Source of the DNA: Sulfuricurvum sp.
GTDB taxonomy: Bacteria; Campylobacterota; Campylobacteria; Campylobacterales; Sulfurimonadaceae
Direction of reading: 5' to 3'
Length of the DNA: 58,119 nucleotides
Assembly (NCBI RefSeq): GCF_028712165.1
Contig: NZ_JAQTQR010000005.1
Location: 1-58,119, forward strand
Of the stretch, positions 51,841 to 58,119 are shown in pieces. The position numbers were made by a program, and so were the translations under genes. Each line of letters starts with the position of its first letter. Positions within the stretch are counted from its first letter, which is position 1. The notes under the pieces are model-generated. The model worked only from the letters and a program-made list of their open reading frames with translations, was not told the DNA's origin and searched no databases.

Positions 51841-51927
51841 TAATAGCCTACTTTTGTTACAAAAGTGTTAAGGGCATCTTTGATTTCACAAGTTTTGCGA
51901 AGTCAGAGGTGCCCTAATAGGCTCTTA
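51841..51927 (+). promoter_or_regulatory. Structured leader (three-way-junction-like) upstream of ccoN
   Basis: An outer stem TAA-T-AGCCTA (51841-51850) with TAGGCT-C-TTA (51918-51927) encloses two hairpins. Hairpin one is CTTTTG-TTA-CAAAAG (51851-51865). Hairpin two has a 17-pair stem (51871-51887 with 51899-51915, three G-T pairs, no mismatches) and an 11-base loop. The element ends 27 bases before the ccoN ATG and just before its AAGGAGG ribosome site. It could be a structured RNA or a set of operators. Confidence 0.6.
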
Positions 51928-51954
51928 TGCTTTGAATCTTTAAGGAGGTCGTAA

Positions 51955-53436
51955 ATGGAGAATCGTCCATTGGAGTATGATTACACGGTTGCGAAGATGT
52001 TTATGCTTACAACGGTGTTACTCGGAATCGTCGGGATGCTTGTCGGCGTTATTTTGGCGTGGGAAATGGCATTTCCTGCAGTCAATACAATTGCGGGATC
52101 AGGATTGGCAGAATATACAAACTTCAGCCGTCTTCGTCCGTTGCACACCGATGCAGTAATTTTTGGATTTACCTTTAGCGGTATCTGGGCAACATGGTAC
52201 TATGTTGGTCAACGTGTATTAAAAGTATCGATGGCTGAATCAAAATTCTTGATGTTCCTCGGTAAATTACATTTTGGACTCTACTTATTAGTAGTTGTTT
52301 CAGTTGTAGTTTCATTGTTGTTGGGGATTACAACATCAAAAGAATATGCTGAATTCGAATGGCCTATCGATATCGCAGTTGTTGTGGTTTGGGTTATTTG
52401 GGGTATGTCAATTTTCGGTTTGATCGGTATCCGCCGTGAAAAATCATTGTATATCTCTATTTGGTATTACATTGCTACTTTCTTGGGTATCGCAATGTTG
52501 TATCTATTTAACAATATGGAAATTCCAACGTATTTCGCATCAGGCGGAATCGGTGCATGGTATCACTCTGTTTCAATGTACTCCGGTACAAATGACGCGT
52601 TGGTACAATGGTGGTATGGACACAACGCGGTTGCGTTCGGATTTACTGTACCTATCGTTGCAATGATCTATTACTTCCTTCCAAAAGAATCAGGTCAAGC
52701 GGTTTATTCATATAAATTGTCTCTTCTTGCATTCTGGGGCTTGATGTTTGTTTACCTTTGGGCCGGCGGACACCACTTGTTGTTCTCGACTGTACCTGAC
52801 TGGATGCAAACAATGGGTTCTGTATTCTCTGTTGTATTGATTCTTCCGTCATGGGGTTCTGCGATCAATATGCTTTTGACCATGAAGGGTGAATGGCAAC
52901 AAGTTGCTGCAAGTCCATTGATCAAATTCATGATCTTGGCTTCTACATTCTATATGTTCTCAACTCTTGAAGGTCCGATCCAAGCGATCAAATCTGTTAA
53001 TGCACTTGCTCACTTTACAGACTGGATCGTAGGTCACGTACATGATGGTGTTCTTGGATGGGTTGCATTCATGATCATGGCTGCATTGTTCCATATGGCT
53101 CCGCGTGTATTCAAACGTGAGATTTATTCTAAATCATTGATGAATACTCAATTCTGGATTCAAACTCTAGGTGTTGTATTGTATTTCACTTCTATGTGGA
53201 TTGCCGGTATTACACAAGGTATGATGTGGCGTGCGCATGATGAATTCGGTAACTTAGCTTACTCGTTCATCGATACAGTTGCTGTATTGCACCCATATTT
53301 CACTATTCGTGCGGTAGGTGGTACATTGTATCTCCTAGGTATGTTCTTGTTTGCATACAACATGTACAAAACCATGACAAGTGGTCGTCGTGTTGAAGAA
53401 TCAGAGCTTCAATCAGCATCGCCGATGGGCGCATAA
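51955..53436 (+). CDS. ccoN: cbb3-type cytochrome c oxidase subunit I
   Basis: The catalytic haem b/b3-CuB subunit of the high-affinity terminal oxidase, in the inner membrane. It has 493 residues and about 12 helices. Conserved parts include HTDAVIFGFTFSGIWATWYY with the low-spin haem His, WWYGHNAVAFGFTVP with the CuB His and cross-linked Tyr region, GGHHLLFSTVPDW with the His pair and HVHDGVLGW with haem b3/b ligands. A strong AAGGAGG lies seven bases before the ATG. It is the first gene of ccoNOQP. Confidence 0.96.
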   Translation: MENRPLEYDYTVAKMFMLTTVLLGIVGMLVGVILAWEMAFPAVNTIAGSGLAEYTNFSRLRPLHTDAVIFGFTFSGIWATWYYVGQRVLKVSMAESKFLMFLGKLHFGLYLLVVVSVVVSLLLGITTSKEYAEFEWPIDIAVVVVWVIWGMSIFGLIGIRREKSLYISIWYYIATFLGIAMLYLFNNMEIPTYFASGGIGAWYHSVSMYSGTNDALVQWWYGHNAVAFGFTVPIVAMIYYFLPKESGQAVYSYKLSLLAFWGLMFVYLWAGGHHLLFSTVPDWMQTMGSVFSVVLILPSWGSAINMLLTMKGEWQQVAASPLIKFMILASTFYMFSTLEGPIQAIKSVNALAHFTDWIVGHVHDGVLGWVAFMIMAALFHMAPRVFKREIYSKSLMNTQFWIQTLGVVLYFTSMWIAGITQGMMWRAHDEFGNLAYSFIDTVAVLHPYFTIRAVGGTLYLLGMFLFAYNMYKTMTSGRRVEESELQSASPMGA

Positions 53437-53450
53437 CAGAAGGGGGAAAT

Positions 53451-54143
53451 ATGTTTCACTGGTTAGAAAAACACCCGTTCTTTTTCGCGGTAGCGGTATT
53501 CGTTACCATCGCGTTTGCGGGACTTATTGAAATTTTGCCAAACTTTGCGGAAGCGTCTCGACCGGTTATCGGTACGAAACCTTACAGCACACTTGAGTTG
53601 GCTGGTCGACATGTTTACATCAAAAACAGCTGTAATGCATGTCACTCACAATTAGTTCGTCCATTCAAATCTGAAACTGACCGTTACGGTCACTACAGCT
53701 TGAGCGGTGAATATGCGTATGATCGCCCATTCCTTTGGGGTTCAAAACGTACCGGTCCGGATTTGATGCGTGTAGGAAACTACCGTACTACAGACTGGCA
53801 TGAAAACCACATGAAAGATCCTGCAGCAGTTGTTCCAGGTTCAATTATGCCGGCATATGGCTGGTTGTTTAAAAACAGTGCGGATATTGATACTGCGTAT
53901 GCAGAACAGGTAACCGTAAATAAAGTTTTTGCTGTTCCATACAATGCAGAAATTCCAATGGCAGACGGTTCAAAATCGACTGTTAAATTGGCAGCTACAT
54001 TAGATGAAGCACATGCGGATGCTCTCGAAGAGGCAAAAGTGATTGCAGCAGATATGAAAGATCAAGATGTTAAAGATGCGGTAGCAGCGGGTAATATCCC
54101 TGAGATCGTTGCGCTAATTGCGTACCTTAACAGCTTGAAATAA
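53451..54143 (+). CDS. ccoO: cbb3-type cytochrome c oxidase monohaem subunit II
   Basis: Membrane-anchored cytochrome c of 230 residues that passes electrons to CcoN. An N-terminal helix (about 8-30) is followed by the haem site CNACH (Cys61, Cys64, His65) and the axial Met in GSIMPAYGW (about 128). QLVRPFKSETDRYGHYS and the GPDLMRVG segment are typical of CcoO. It starts 14 bases after the ccoN stop, with AGGGGG upstream. Confidence 0.95.
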   Translation: MFHWLEKHPFFFAVAVFVTIAFAGLIEILPNFAEASRPVIGTKPYSTLELAGRHVYIKNSCNACHSQLVRPFKSETDRYGHYSLSGEYAYDRPFLWGSKRTGPDLMRVGNYRTTDWHENHMKDPAAVVPGSIMPAYGWLFKNSADIDTAYAEQVTVNKVFAVPYNAEIPMADGSKSTVKLAATLDEAHADALEEAKVIAADMKDQDVKDAVAAGNIPEIVALIAYLNSLK

Positions 54144-54153
54144 GGAGCAGTGC

Positions 54154-54357
54154 GTGGATATTAGTACATTTCAAGCTTATGCTTACTTTTTCTTTACGGC
54201 CTTTATGGTGGTAGTACTGTATTCGTACATTTATCATTTGTACAGTTCACAGTGGAAAGGGAAGCGTGATTACGAAAAGTACGGAGATCTTGCGCTGCAT
54301 GATGAGATTGACGATCATCCGATCGAGAAAATCTCAGAGAATGATGAGAAAAAGTAG
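54154..54357 (+). CDS. ccoQ: cbb3 oxidase accessory subunit CcoQ
   Basis: A 67-residue protein with one membrane helix (about 8-28, YFFFTAFMVVVLYSYIYHL) and a charged cytoplasmic tail (KRDYEKYGDLALHDEIDD). Its position between ccoO and ccoP is diagnostic of CcoQ, which stabilises the CcoP association in other bacteria. The start is GTG with AAGGAG eight bases upstream. Confidence 0.88.
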   Translation: MDISTFQAYAYFFFTAFMVVVLYSYIYHLYSSQWKGKRDYEKYGDLALHDEIDDHPIEKISENDEKK

Positions 54358-54366
54358 GAGGCATAA

Positions 54367-55296
54367 ATGAATAAGACAGTACTTGCTGCTATCATAGTTG
54401 TAATTGCAATGCTTGGCTTCACTTACGTTGCTGTCGGTGGTGCCGGCGGTATGGGTGGTGAAGGTGATTGGGTTAACAAACTCGCCGTTCTCGGTGCAGT
54501 TGTCCTTGTCATTGTTACAGCATTTGTAGTAACCAAATATGTTCGACAAATGCAATTTGACCGTGCAAGCGGTAAACTTGCAGATGAAAACTGGGACGGC
54601 ATCGGAGAATATAAAAACGAACTACCTTTTGGTTGGGCAATTATTTTTCTTGGTCTTGTAATTTGGGCGATCTGGTATTTCCTTGTAGGATATCCGGTTA
54701 ATGCATATTCACAAATCGGTGAATATAACGAAGAAGTAGCGGCGCACGATGCAAAATTCGAAGCGCAATATGCTAATATGGACGATGCTACTCTCAAAGA
54801 GATGGGCGGATCAATCTTTATCGTACAATGTGCTCCATGTCACGGTCTTCAGGCTGACGGTATGGACGGAAAAGCGGCAAACTTGAATCACCGTATCGCT
54901 GAAGCGTCAGTCAAGCACGTTATTCAAAACGGTTCAAACAATCAACTTCTCGGTATGGAAATGCCAATGCCGGATCGTAACGGTTTGATGAATGCTAATA
55001 CCGGTGCTTTGATTACGGATGCTGAGATTGACTCTGTAGCAAAATATGTTGCAGGCGGAATGAAAGGCACTGCAGGTGCTGATGTATTTGCAGGCGTTTG
55101 TGCTGCATGTCACGGACCTGACGGTAAAGGTATGGATATGGTTGCACCAAATATTGCTGAATTTAATCCTACGCTTATTGCGAATGTATTGAAACACGGT
55201 AAAAAAGGTGTAATCGGTCAAATGCCGGCATTTAATAACTTGACAGACGTTCAAGTAAAAGCGCTTGGTGCTTATGTCACCGGCCTTAGCAAATAA
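54367..55296 (+). CDS. ccoP: cbb3-type cytochrome c oxidase dihaem subunit III
   Basis: Dihaem cytochrome c of 309 residues that accepts electrons from soluble cytochrome c. It has two membrane helices (about 5-25 and 38-57) and a third hydrophobic segment (about 89-108). The two haem sites are CAPCHG (Cys155, Cys158, His159) and CAACHG (about 241-246). The extra N-terminal helices before the usual anchor fit the long form seen in Campylobacterota. ATG is nine bases after the ccoQ stop with AGGAGG upstream. Confidence 0.95.
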   Translation: MNKTVLAAIIVVIAMLGFTYVAVGGAGGMGGEGDWVNKLAVLGAVVLVIVTAFVVTKYVRQMQFDRASGKLADENWDGIGEYKNELPFGWAIIFLGLVIWAIWYFLVGYPVNAYSQIGEYNEEVAAHDAKFEAQYANMDDATLKEMGGSIFIVQCAPCHGLQADGMDGKAANLNHRIAEASVKHVIQNGSNNQLLGMEMPMPDRNGLMNANTGALITDAEIDSVAKYVAGGMKGTAGADVFAGVCAACHGPDGKGMDMVAPNIAEFNPTLIANVLKHGKKGVIGQMPAFNNLTDVQVKALGAYVTGLSK

Positions 55297-55307
55297 GGAG
55301 AGTCATA

Positions 55308-55514
55308 ATGGAAAATCGTAGTATTTTTGCATTGGACGGTATCACTGGTATGTTAATTGCGACCGTATTGCTCCTCTCTATCCTCGTCGGTTTGACCGTT
55401 TGGGGATTGGGTGTACAACAAGGTAGTGCAAATAATTTTTACCAAATTCAAAATGAAAAAGAGATCCAAATGATTAGCACTGAAAATGCTACTCATAAGA
55501 TCGATGTAAAATAA
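55308..55514 (+). CDS. DUF4006 family small membrane protein
   Basis: A 68-residue protein with one membrane helix (about 13-34, GMLIATVLLLSILVGLTVWG) and a polar tail. FALDGITGMLIATVLLLSIL matches the DUF4006 family, which sits after ccoP in Campylobacterota and is presumed to help cbb3 assembly. The exact function is unknown. AAGGAG lies upstream, and it is 11 bases after the ccoP stop. Confidence 0.8.
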   Translation: MENRSIFALDGITGMLIATVLLLSILVGLTVWGLGVQQGSANNFYQIQNEKEIQMISTENATHKIDVK

Positions 55515-55524
55515 GGAGTTTAGT

Positions 55525-55626
55525 ATGGCAAGTATCATGGATAAACTCATCACCATCGCTTTGGTGATATCAGCAGCTGTCACATTGTGGGCAGTTGTTA
55601 CACCTAATCATCTTTTCGTCGGGTAA
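55525..55626 (+). CDS. 33-residue single-helix membrane protein in the cbb3 operon
   Basis: A short frame: MASIMDKLITIALVISAAVT and then LWAVVTPNHLFVG. It has AAGGAG eight bases before the ATG, starts ten bases after the DUF4006 stop, and is one predicted membrane helix. Coding spacing and ribosome sites match its neighbours, so I consider it a real gene, perhaps an extra small cbb3 subunit or assembly helper. No family is recognised. Confidence 0.65.
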   Translation: MASIMDKLITIALVISAAVTLWAVVTPNHLFVG

Positions 55627-55635
55627 GGGTAGCTT

Positions 55636-56337
55636 TTGTTACTCTCACGAGGGCTAGCGGCCCTCACCTTTATCACACTTTTTTCTTTCTCCCTTCATGC
55701 GGAATATTTATATAAAGACGATGTTGTTAATAATCCTAAGTTTGCGGAACAAATCAATGCGATCGGTACTGAGCTTAAAGCGAAAACAGGCGTTTCTCTT
55801 TATCTTGTAATGGTACGGGACCTAGATGAGAATCAAAGTATTGCGGATTTTGAAAAGCAAGTAGTTGCACAGGTAAAAGAGCCTGCAGTGATTATGACAT
55901 TTATAGAGCTTCAGCAGGAAGTTGATATTTTAGCTCGTCCCGTCTCTTTATACGAACATTTTAATAAAGCTCAAATTCTAAGCCCGAATGCCACATTCAT
56001 TGGCTCCGTTGTCAGTGCGATTATGTTTGCACGCAGTTATGACGAAGCAAAAGAACTAATCACTAACCGTGGCGGTACTATTTTGCCTATTTTGGCTGAA
56101 AAAACAAAAGACGGTGAAACCGTTAAGAAGTATTCAGTTGCGATGTTTAACGGATACAGCGATACGGCGGATCAAATCGCGGCGGCACAAGGGGTCACAC
56201 TCAGCTCATCTGCCGGAAACGGAAGTAAAAACTTTATCGATATTATTCGGTTAATTTTTTACGGTATTATTCTGTATGGTATTTCGCGATACGTATACGG
56301 ACGTTTTTTTCGTCCTAAGAAGGATAAGAATGTTTAA
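55636..56337 (+). CDS. TPM-domain-like exported membrane-anchored protein
   Basis: A 233-residue protein with an N-terminal signal peptide (about 1-22, GLAALTFITLFSFSLHAEYL) and a C-terminal membrane helix (about 208-226, DIIRLIFYGIILYGISRYVY) followed by a Lys/Arg-rich tail. The middle (about 25-190) resembles TPM/YgcG-like domains (KAKTGVSLYLVMVRDLDENQ). Start is TTG at 55636 with AAGGG upstream. Position between the cbb3 genes and fixH suggests oxidase assembly; this is inference. Confidence 0.65.
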   Translation: MLLSRGLAALTFITLFSFSLHAEYLYKDDVVNNPKFAEQINAIGTELKAKTGVSLYLVMVRDLDENQSIADFEKQVVAQVKEPAVIMTFIELQQEVDILARPVSLYEHFNKAQILSPNATFIGSVVSAIMFARSYDEAKELITNRGGTILPILAEKTKDGETVKKYSVAMFNGYSDTADQIAAAQGVTLSSSAGNGSKNFIDIIRLIFYGIILYGISRYVYGRFFRPKKDKNV

Positions 56338-56836
56338 AAATCCCGGTACAAAATGGCCTATTATTATTGCACTTGCGATCGCCGGTGTAATAGGGATGTC
56401 AGTTGTAACGCTTAAAATTGCAGCTAATAACCCGGTAGAAATGTCTAATTTTGAAATGCACAGCTATCATGATTACGATCATGGGATCAATGATATTATT
56501 GAAGCTAAAATTGCATTTGATAAAAAATACAACATTGCTTTTTTAACCCCTCAGATATCAGAAAAAGGGACGGTTATCGAGTATAAGGTAACGGATAAAT
56601 CGGGTAACGCTGTTAATGATGCAAAGGTGGAAGCGGTTCTTATGCGCCCTGATGTGAATCAACACGATATCAATCTTACCAATCCTGTTGTGAGTGAAGG
56701 CAGATATGCTTTTAATCCGGTGGATCTTCCAAAAGCAGGACGTTGGGATATTACAGCAAAGGTGACTGTCGGTGCAGACAGTCGATATTATAACCTCAAA
56801 GCGGATACACGCTACCCGAATACGTTCGAATTTTAA
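56330..56836 (+). CDS. FixH family protein
   Basis: A 168-residue membrane-anchored periplasmic protein: one N-terminal helix (about 8-28, WPIIIALAIAGVIGMSVV), a linker, and a beta-rich domain (about 60-165) with SGNAVNDAKVEAVLMRPDV and LPKAGRWDITAKVTV typical of FixH/YtkA-like folds. FixH acts with FixG/I/S in copper delivery to cbb3 oxidases; those partners are not in the window. ATG at 56330 with AAGGA upstream, overlapping the stop of the previous gene. Confidence 0.82.
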   Translation: MFKNPGTKWPIIIALAIAGVIGMSVVTLKIAANNPVEMSNFEMHSYHDYDHGINDIIEAKIAFDKKYNIAFLTPQISEKGTVIEYKVTDKSGNAVNDAKVEAVLMRPDVNQHDINLTNPVVSEGRYAFNPVDLPKAGRWDITAKVTVGADSRYYNLKADTRYPNTFEF

Positions 56837-56865
56837 TATAACTGCTTTATAATTACTATCACTTC

Positions 56866-56879
56866 TCCCCTTTAGGGGA
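56866..56879 (+). terminator. Short hairpin after fixH
   Basis: TCCCC (56866-56870) pairs with GGGGA (56875-56879) around TTTA, 30 bases after the fixH stop. There is only a weak T-tract, so it is a modest terminator candidate for the cbb3 operon. Confidence 0.4.
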
Positions 56880-56980
56880 AATTTACTACAATATTCACAA
56901 TCGTAACAAATCAAAATTTACACGTTTTTTTATATTAACTGTGAGTAGGTATTTTTAGGAAAAAGAGAGGGAACATCGCA

Positions 56981-58119
56981 GTGAATAAAGAGTGTATTGT
57001 TTATCCTACTGCGAGATGCATCCGTGAAGCGGTAACTGTTTTAGATGAATGTTTTCTCTCTCACATGATGAGCATGGGAGAGTTTCTCTCCCGTGCGTAC
57101 GTGGCAGTCGGCAAAACGGTCCCTGATGAGGATTTACGTCTTTTGGCAATGCACGAAGCGAGTGACTTTTCAGGTTTCAGTGCACTTAACATCGAGCGTA
57201 ATTTTTTTAGTTTCATCCAAAATTCGGAATATTTATTTCGTTTTTTTGAAGAGTTGAGCTCGGAACAGGTTTCCGTTGAAACCCTTCAGTCGGTTGATGT
57301 ATACGGTGAATACGAAGAGCATATTAGTATACTCAGACGCTTGCGTGAACGATACGGCGATATTTGTTCACGTGAAGGGTGGGCGGATAGAATTTTCAAT
57401 TCAGAGCACACGACAATACAACACGATTTTTTGCGAAACTTTGAGAAGATAACAATAATCGTCGAAGGGTATCTAAGTCGATATGAGATAGCTCTGCTTC
57501 GAGAATGCGCCGTCCATTTAAAGGTTATTCTCAACTACAACACAACGGCATATAACCGAAAAATGACGGCGCGGTTTGAGGAGATGGGATTTGAATTAAA
57601 AGAGGAGATGGAATATCGACTATCACTTAGTGACATTCAGATTATAGAGGAAAAACCACTCCATATCAACCGTTCCCTAAGATGCGAAATCTTCCACACA
57701 CGATTGGCACAAATCGGATTTATCAAAGCCTCTGTCGAATCGTTTGTAGAAGAGGGGATTGAGCCGGAAAAAATAGTGGTTGTTTTGCCTGATGAAGATG
57801 CGGCTGCCGTGTTAAAAGAGTTCGATACTGAGGGAAATTTCAACTTTGCGATGGGAGAGTCGTTTGTTAACAGCGCTCTCTATCGTAAAATGGAGAGCAT
57901 CACCCTTTTTTTAGATGAAGCAAGTGTTCTTAACCGTGAACGTATCCGAAATATCAATGTATCTACTATCGATTGGTTTAAATCGCATTACCCTAAAAAG
58001 TTTCGTTTTGCTCAGTTGGAAGAATTGATAGGATTGTTCGAAGATGCTGATCCGGAGTCGATTGAAATGATTCGTGATGAACTGCACCGGTTCAGTCATT
58101 TGTCCCATGCGTTGGAGGA
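56981..58119 (+). CDS. addB: AddB-like nuclease/helicase-fold protein (5' part, truncated by the window)
   Basis: An open frame of 379 codons that continues past the end. It starts at GTG with AGAGAGG upstream. The start IVYPTARCIREAV is the degenerate Walker-type opening of AddB in Campylobacterota, where the helicase part is inactive. IEEKPLHINRSLRCEI and IVVVLPDEDAAAVLKEF follow the pattern of these proteins. The C-terminal nuclease motif lies outside the window. AddB works with AddA in double-strand break repair. In Campylobacter these genes are also close to ccoNOQP. Confidence 0.7.
   Translation, partial: MNKECIVYPTARCIREAVTVLDECFLSHMMSMGEFLSRAYVAVGKTVPDEDLRLLAMHEASDFSGFSALNIERNFFSFIQNSEYLFRFFEELSSEQVSVETLQSVDVYGEYEEHISILRRLRERYGDICSREGWADRIFNSEHTTIQHDFLRNFEKITIIVEGYLSRYEIALLRECAVHLKVILNYNTTAYNRKMTARFEEMGFELKEEMEYRLSLSDIQIIEEKPLHINRSLRCEIFHTRLAQIGFIKASVESFVEEGIEPEKIVVVLPDEDAAAVLKEFDTEGNFNFAMGESFVNSALYRKMESITLFLDEASVLNRERIRNINVSTIDWFKSHYPKKFRFAQLEELIGLFEDADPESIEMIRDELHRFSHLSHALE

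Overview
The window looks like a chromosomal segment of a free-living Campylobacterota (epsilonproteobacterial) organism of the Sulfurimonas/Sulfuricurvum kind. This is inference from gene content: a futalosine-pathway menaquinone gene (mqnA), a cbb3 oxidase operon (ccoNOQP with DUF4006, a small membrane protein and a FixH-like protein), a purA-fliJ-motE-DUF507-carA gene order resembling that of Campylobacter, a PglB-type oligosaccharyltransferase, and a diguanylate cyclase plus a zinc-binding chemoreceptor. No ribosomal RNA operon, prophage, transposase or CRISPR array was seen. One tRNA (Gly, GCC) lies at the left edge, and an AddB-like gene runs off the right edge.

Layout. 1-4.3 kb: tRNA-Gly, ilvD, an LpxH-like phosphoesterase overlapping a predicted permuted papain-like hydrolase, and a membrane diguanylate cyclase. 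4.36-22.6 kb: a minus-strand glycan locus of 18 tightly packed genes. It holds a bacillosamine-type start module and oligosaccharyltransferase (PglF, PglE, PglC, PglB), three glycosyltransferases, two FemAB/GNAT-like proteins, a NodB-like deacetylase, two hexapeptide acyltransferases, a Wzx-like flippase, and a four-enzyme set (6-dehydrogenase, WbpB, WbpD, WbpE) for a 2,3-diacetamido-uronic acid. An asparagine-synthetase-type amidotransferase is divergent from it. 24.4-33 kb: two GAF proteins, DUF465, dcd, accB-accC, a chemoreceptor, a SurA-like chaperone and gltX. 33-36.8 kb: one 1239-residue protein fusing nuclease, N6-adenine methyltransferase and two specificity domains. 36.9-42.7 kb: mqnA, moaD-moaE-moeA, aat, a YajR-like MFS transporter and rdgB. 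42.7-44.8 kb: a small AT-rich accessory module bounded by dRS3-like palindromes, with two unknown genes and a BrnT/BrnA-like toxin-antitoxin pair. 44.8-51.7 kb: uppP, a class V aminotransferase, hisZ, purA, fliJ-like, motE, DUF507 and carA. 51.8-56.8 kb: the cbb3 oxidase operon behind a strongly structured leader. 57-58.1 kb: the start of addB.

How the genes work together. The glycan locus suggests an N-linked protein glycosylation system whose glycan starts with a bacillosamine-type sugar and carries a diacetamido-uronic acid that may be amidated or acylated. uppP, which recycles undecaprenyl phosphate, serves the same lipid-carrier economy. The cbb3 operon is the terminal oxidase for microaerobic respiration and uses the menaquinone to which mqnA contributes.

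The observations I would check first are: the 87-base three-way-junction-like leader in front of ccoN; the 57/58 direct repeat that brackets aat and copies the 3' end of the MFS gene; the hybrid Pgl/Wbp glycan locus; the dRS3-bounded module with two unrecognised genes; and the single-chain restriction-modification protein.
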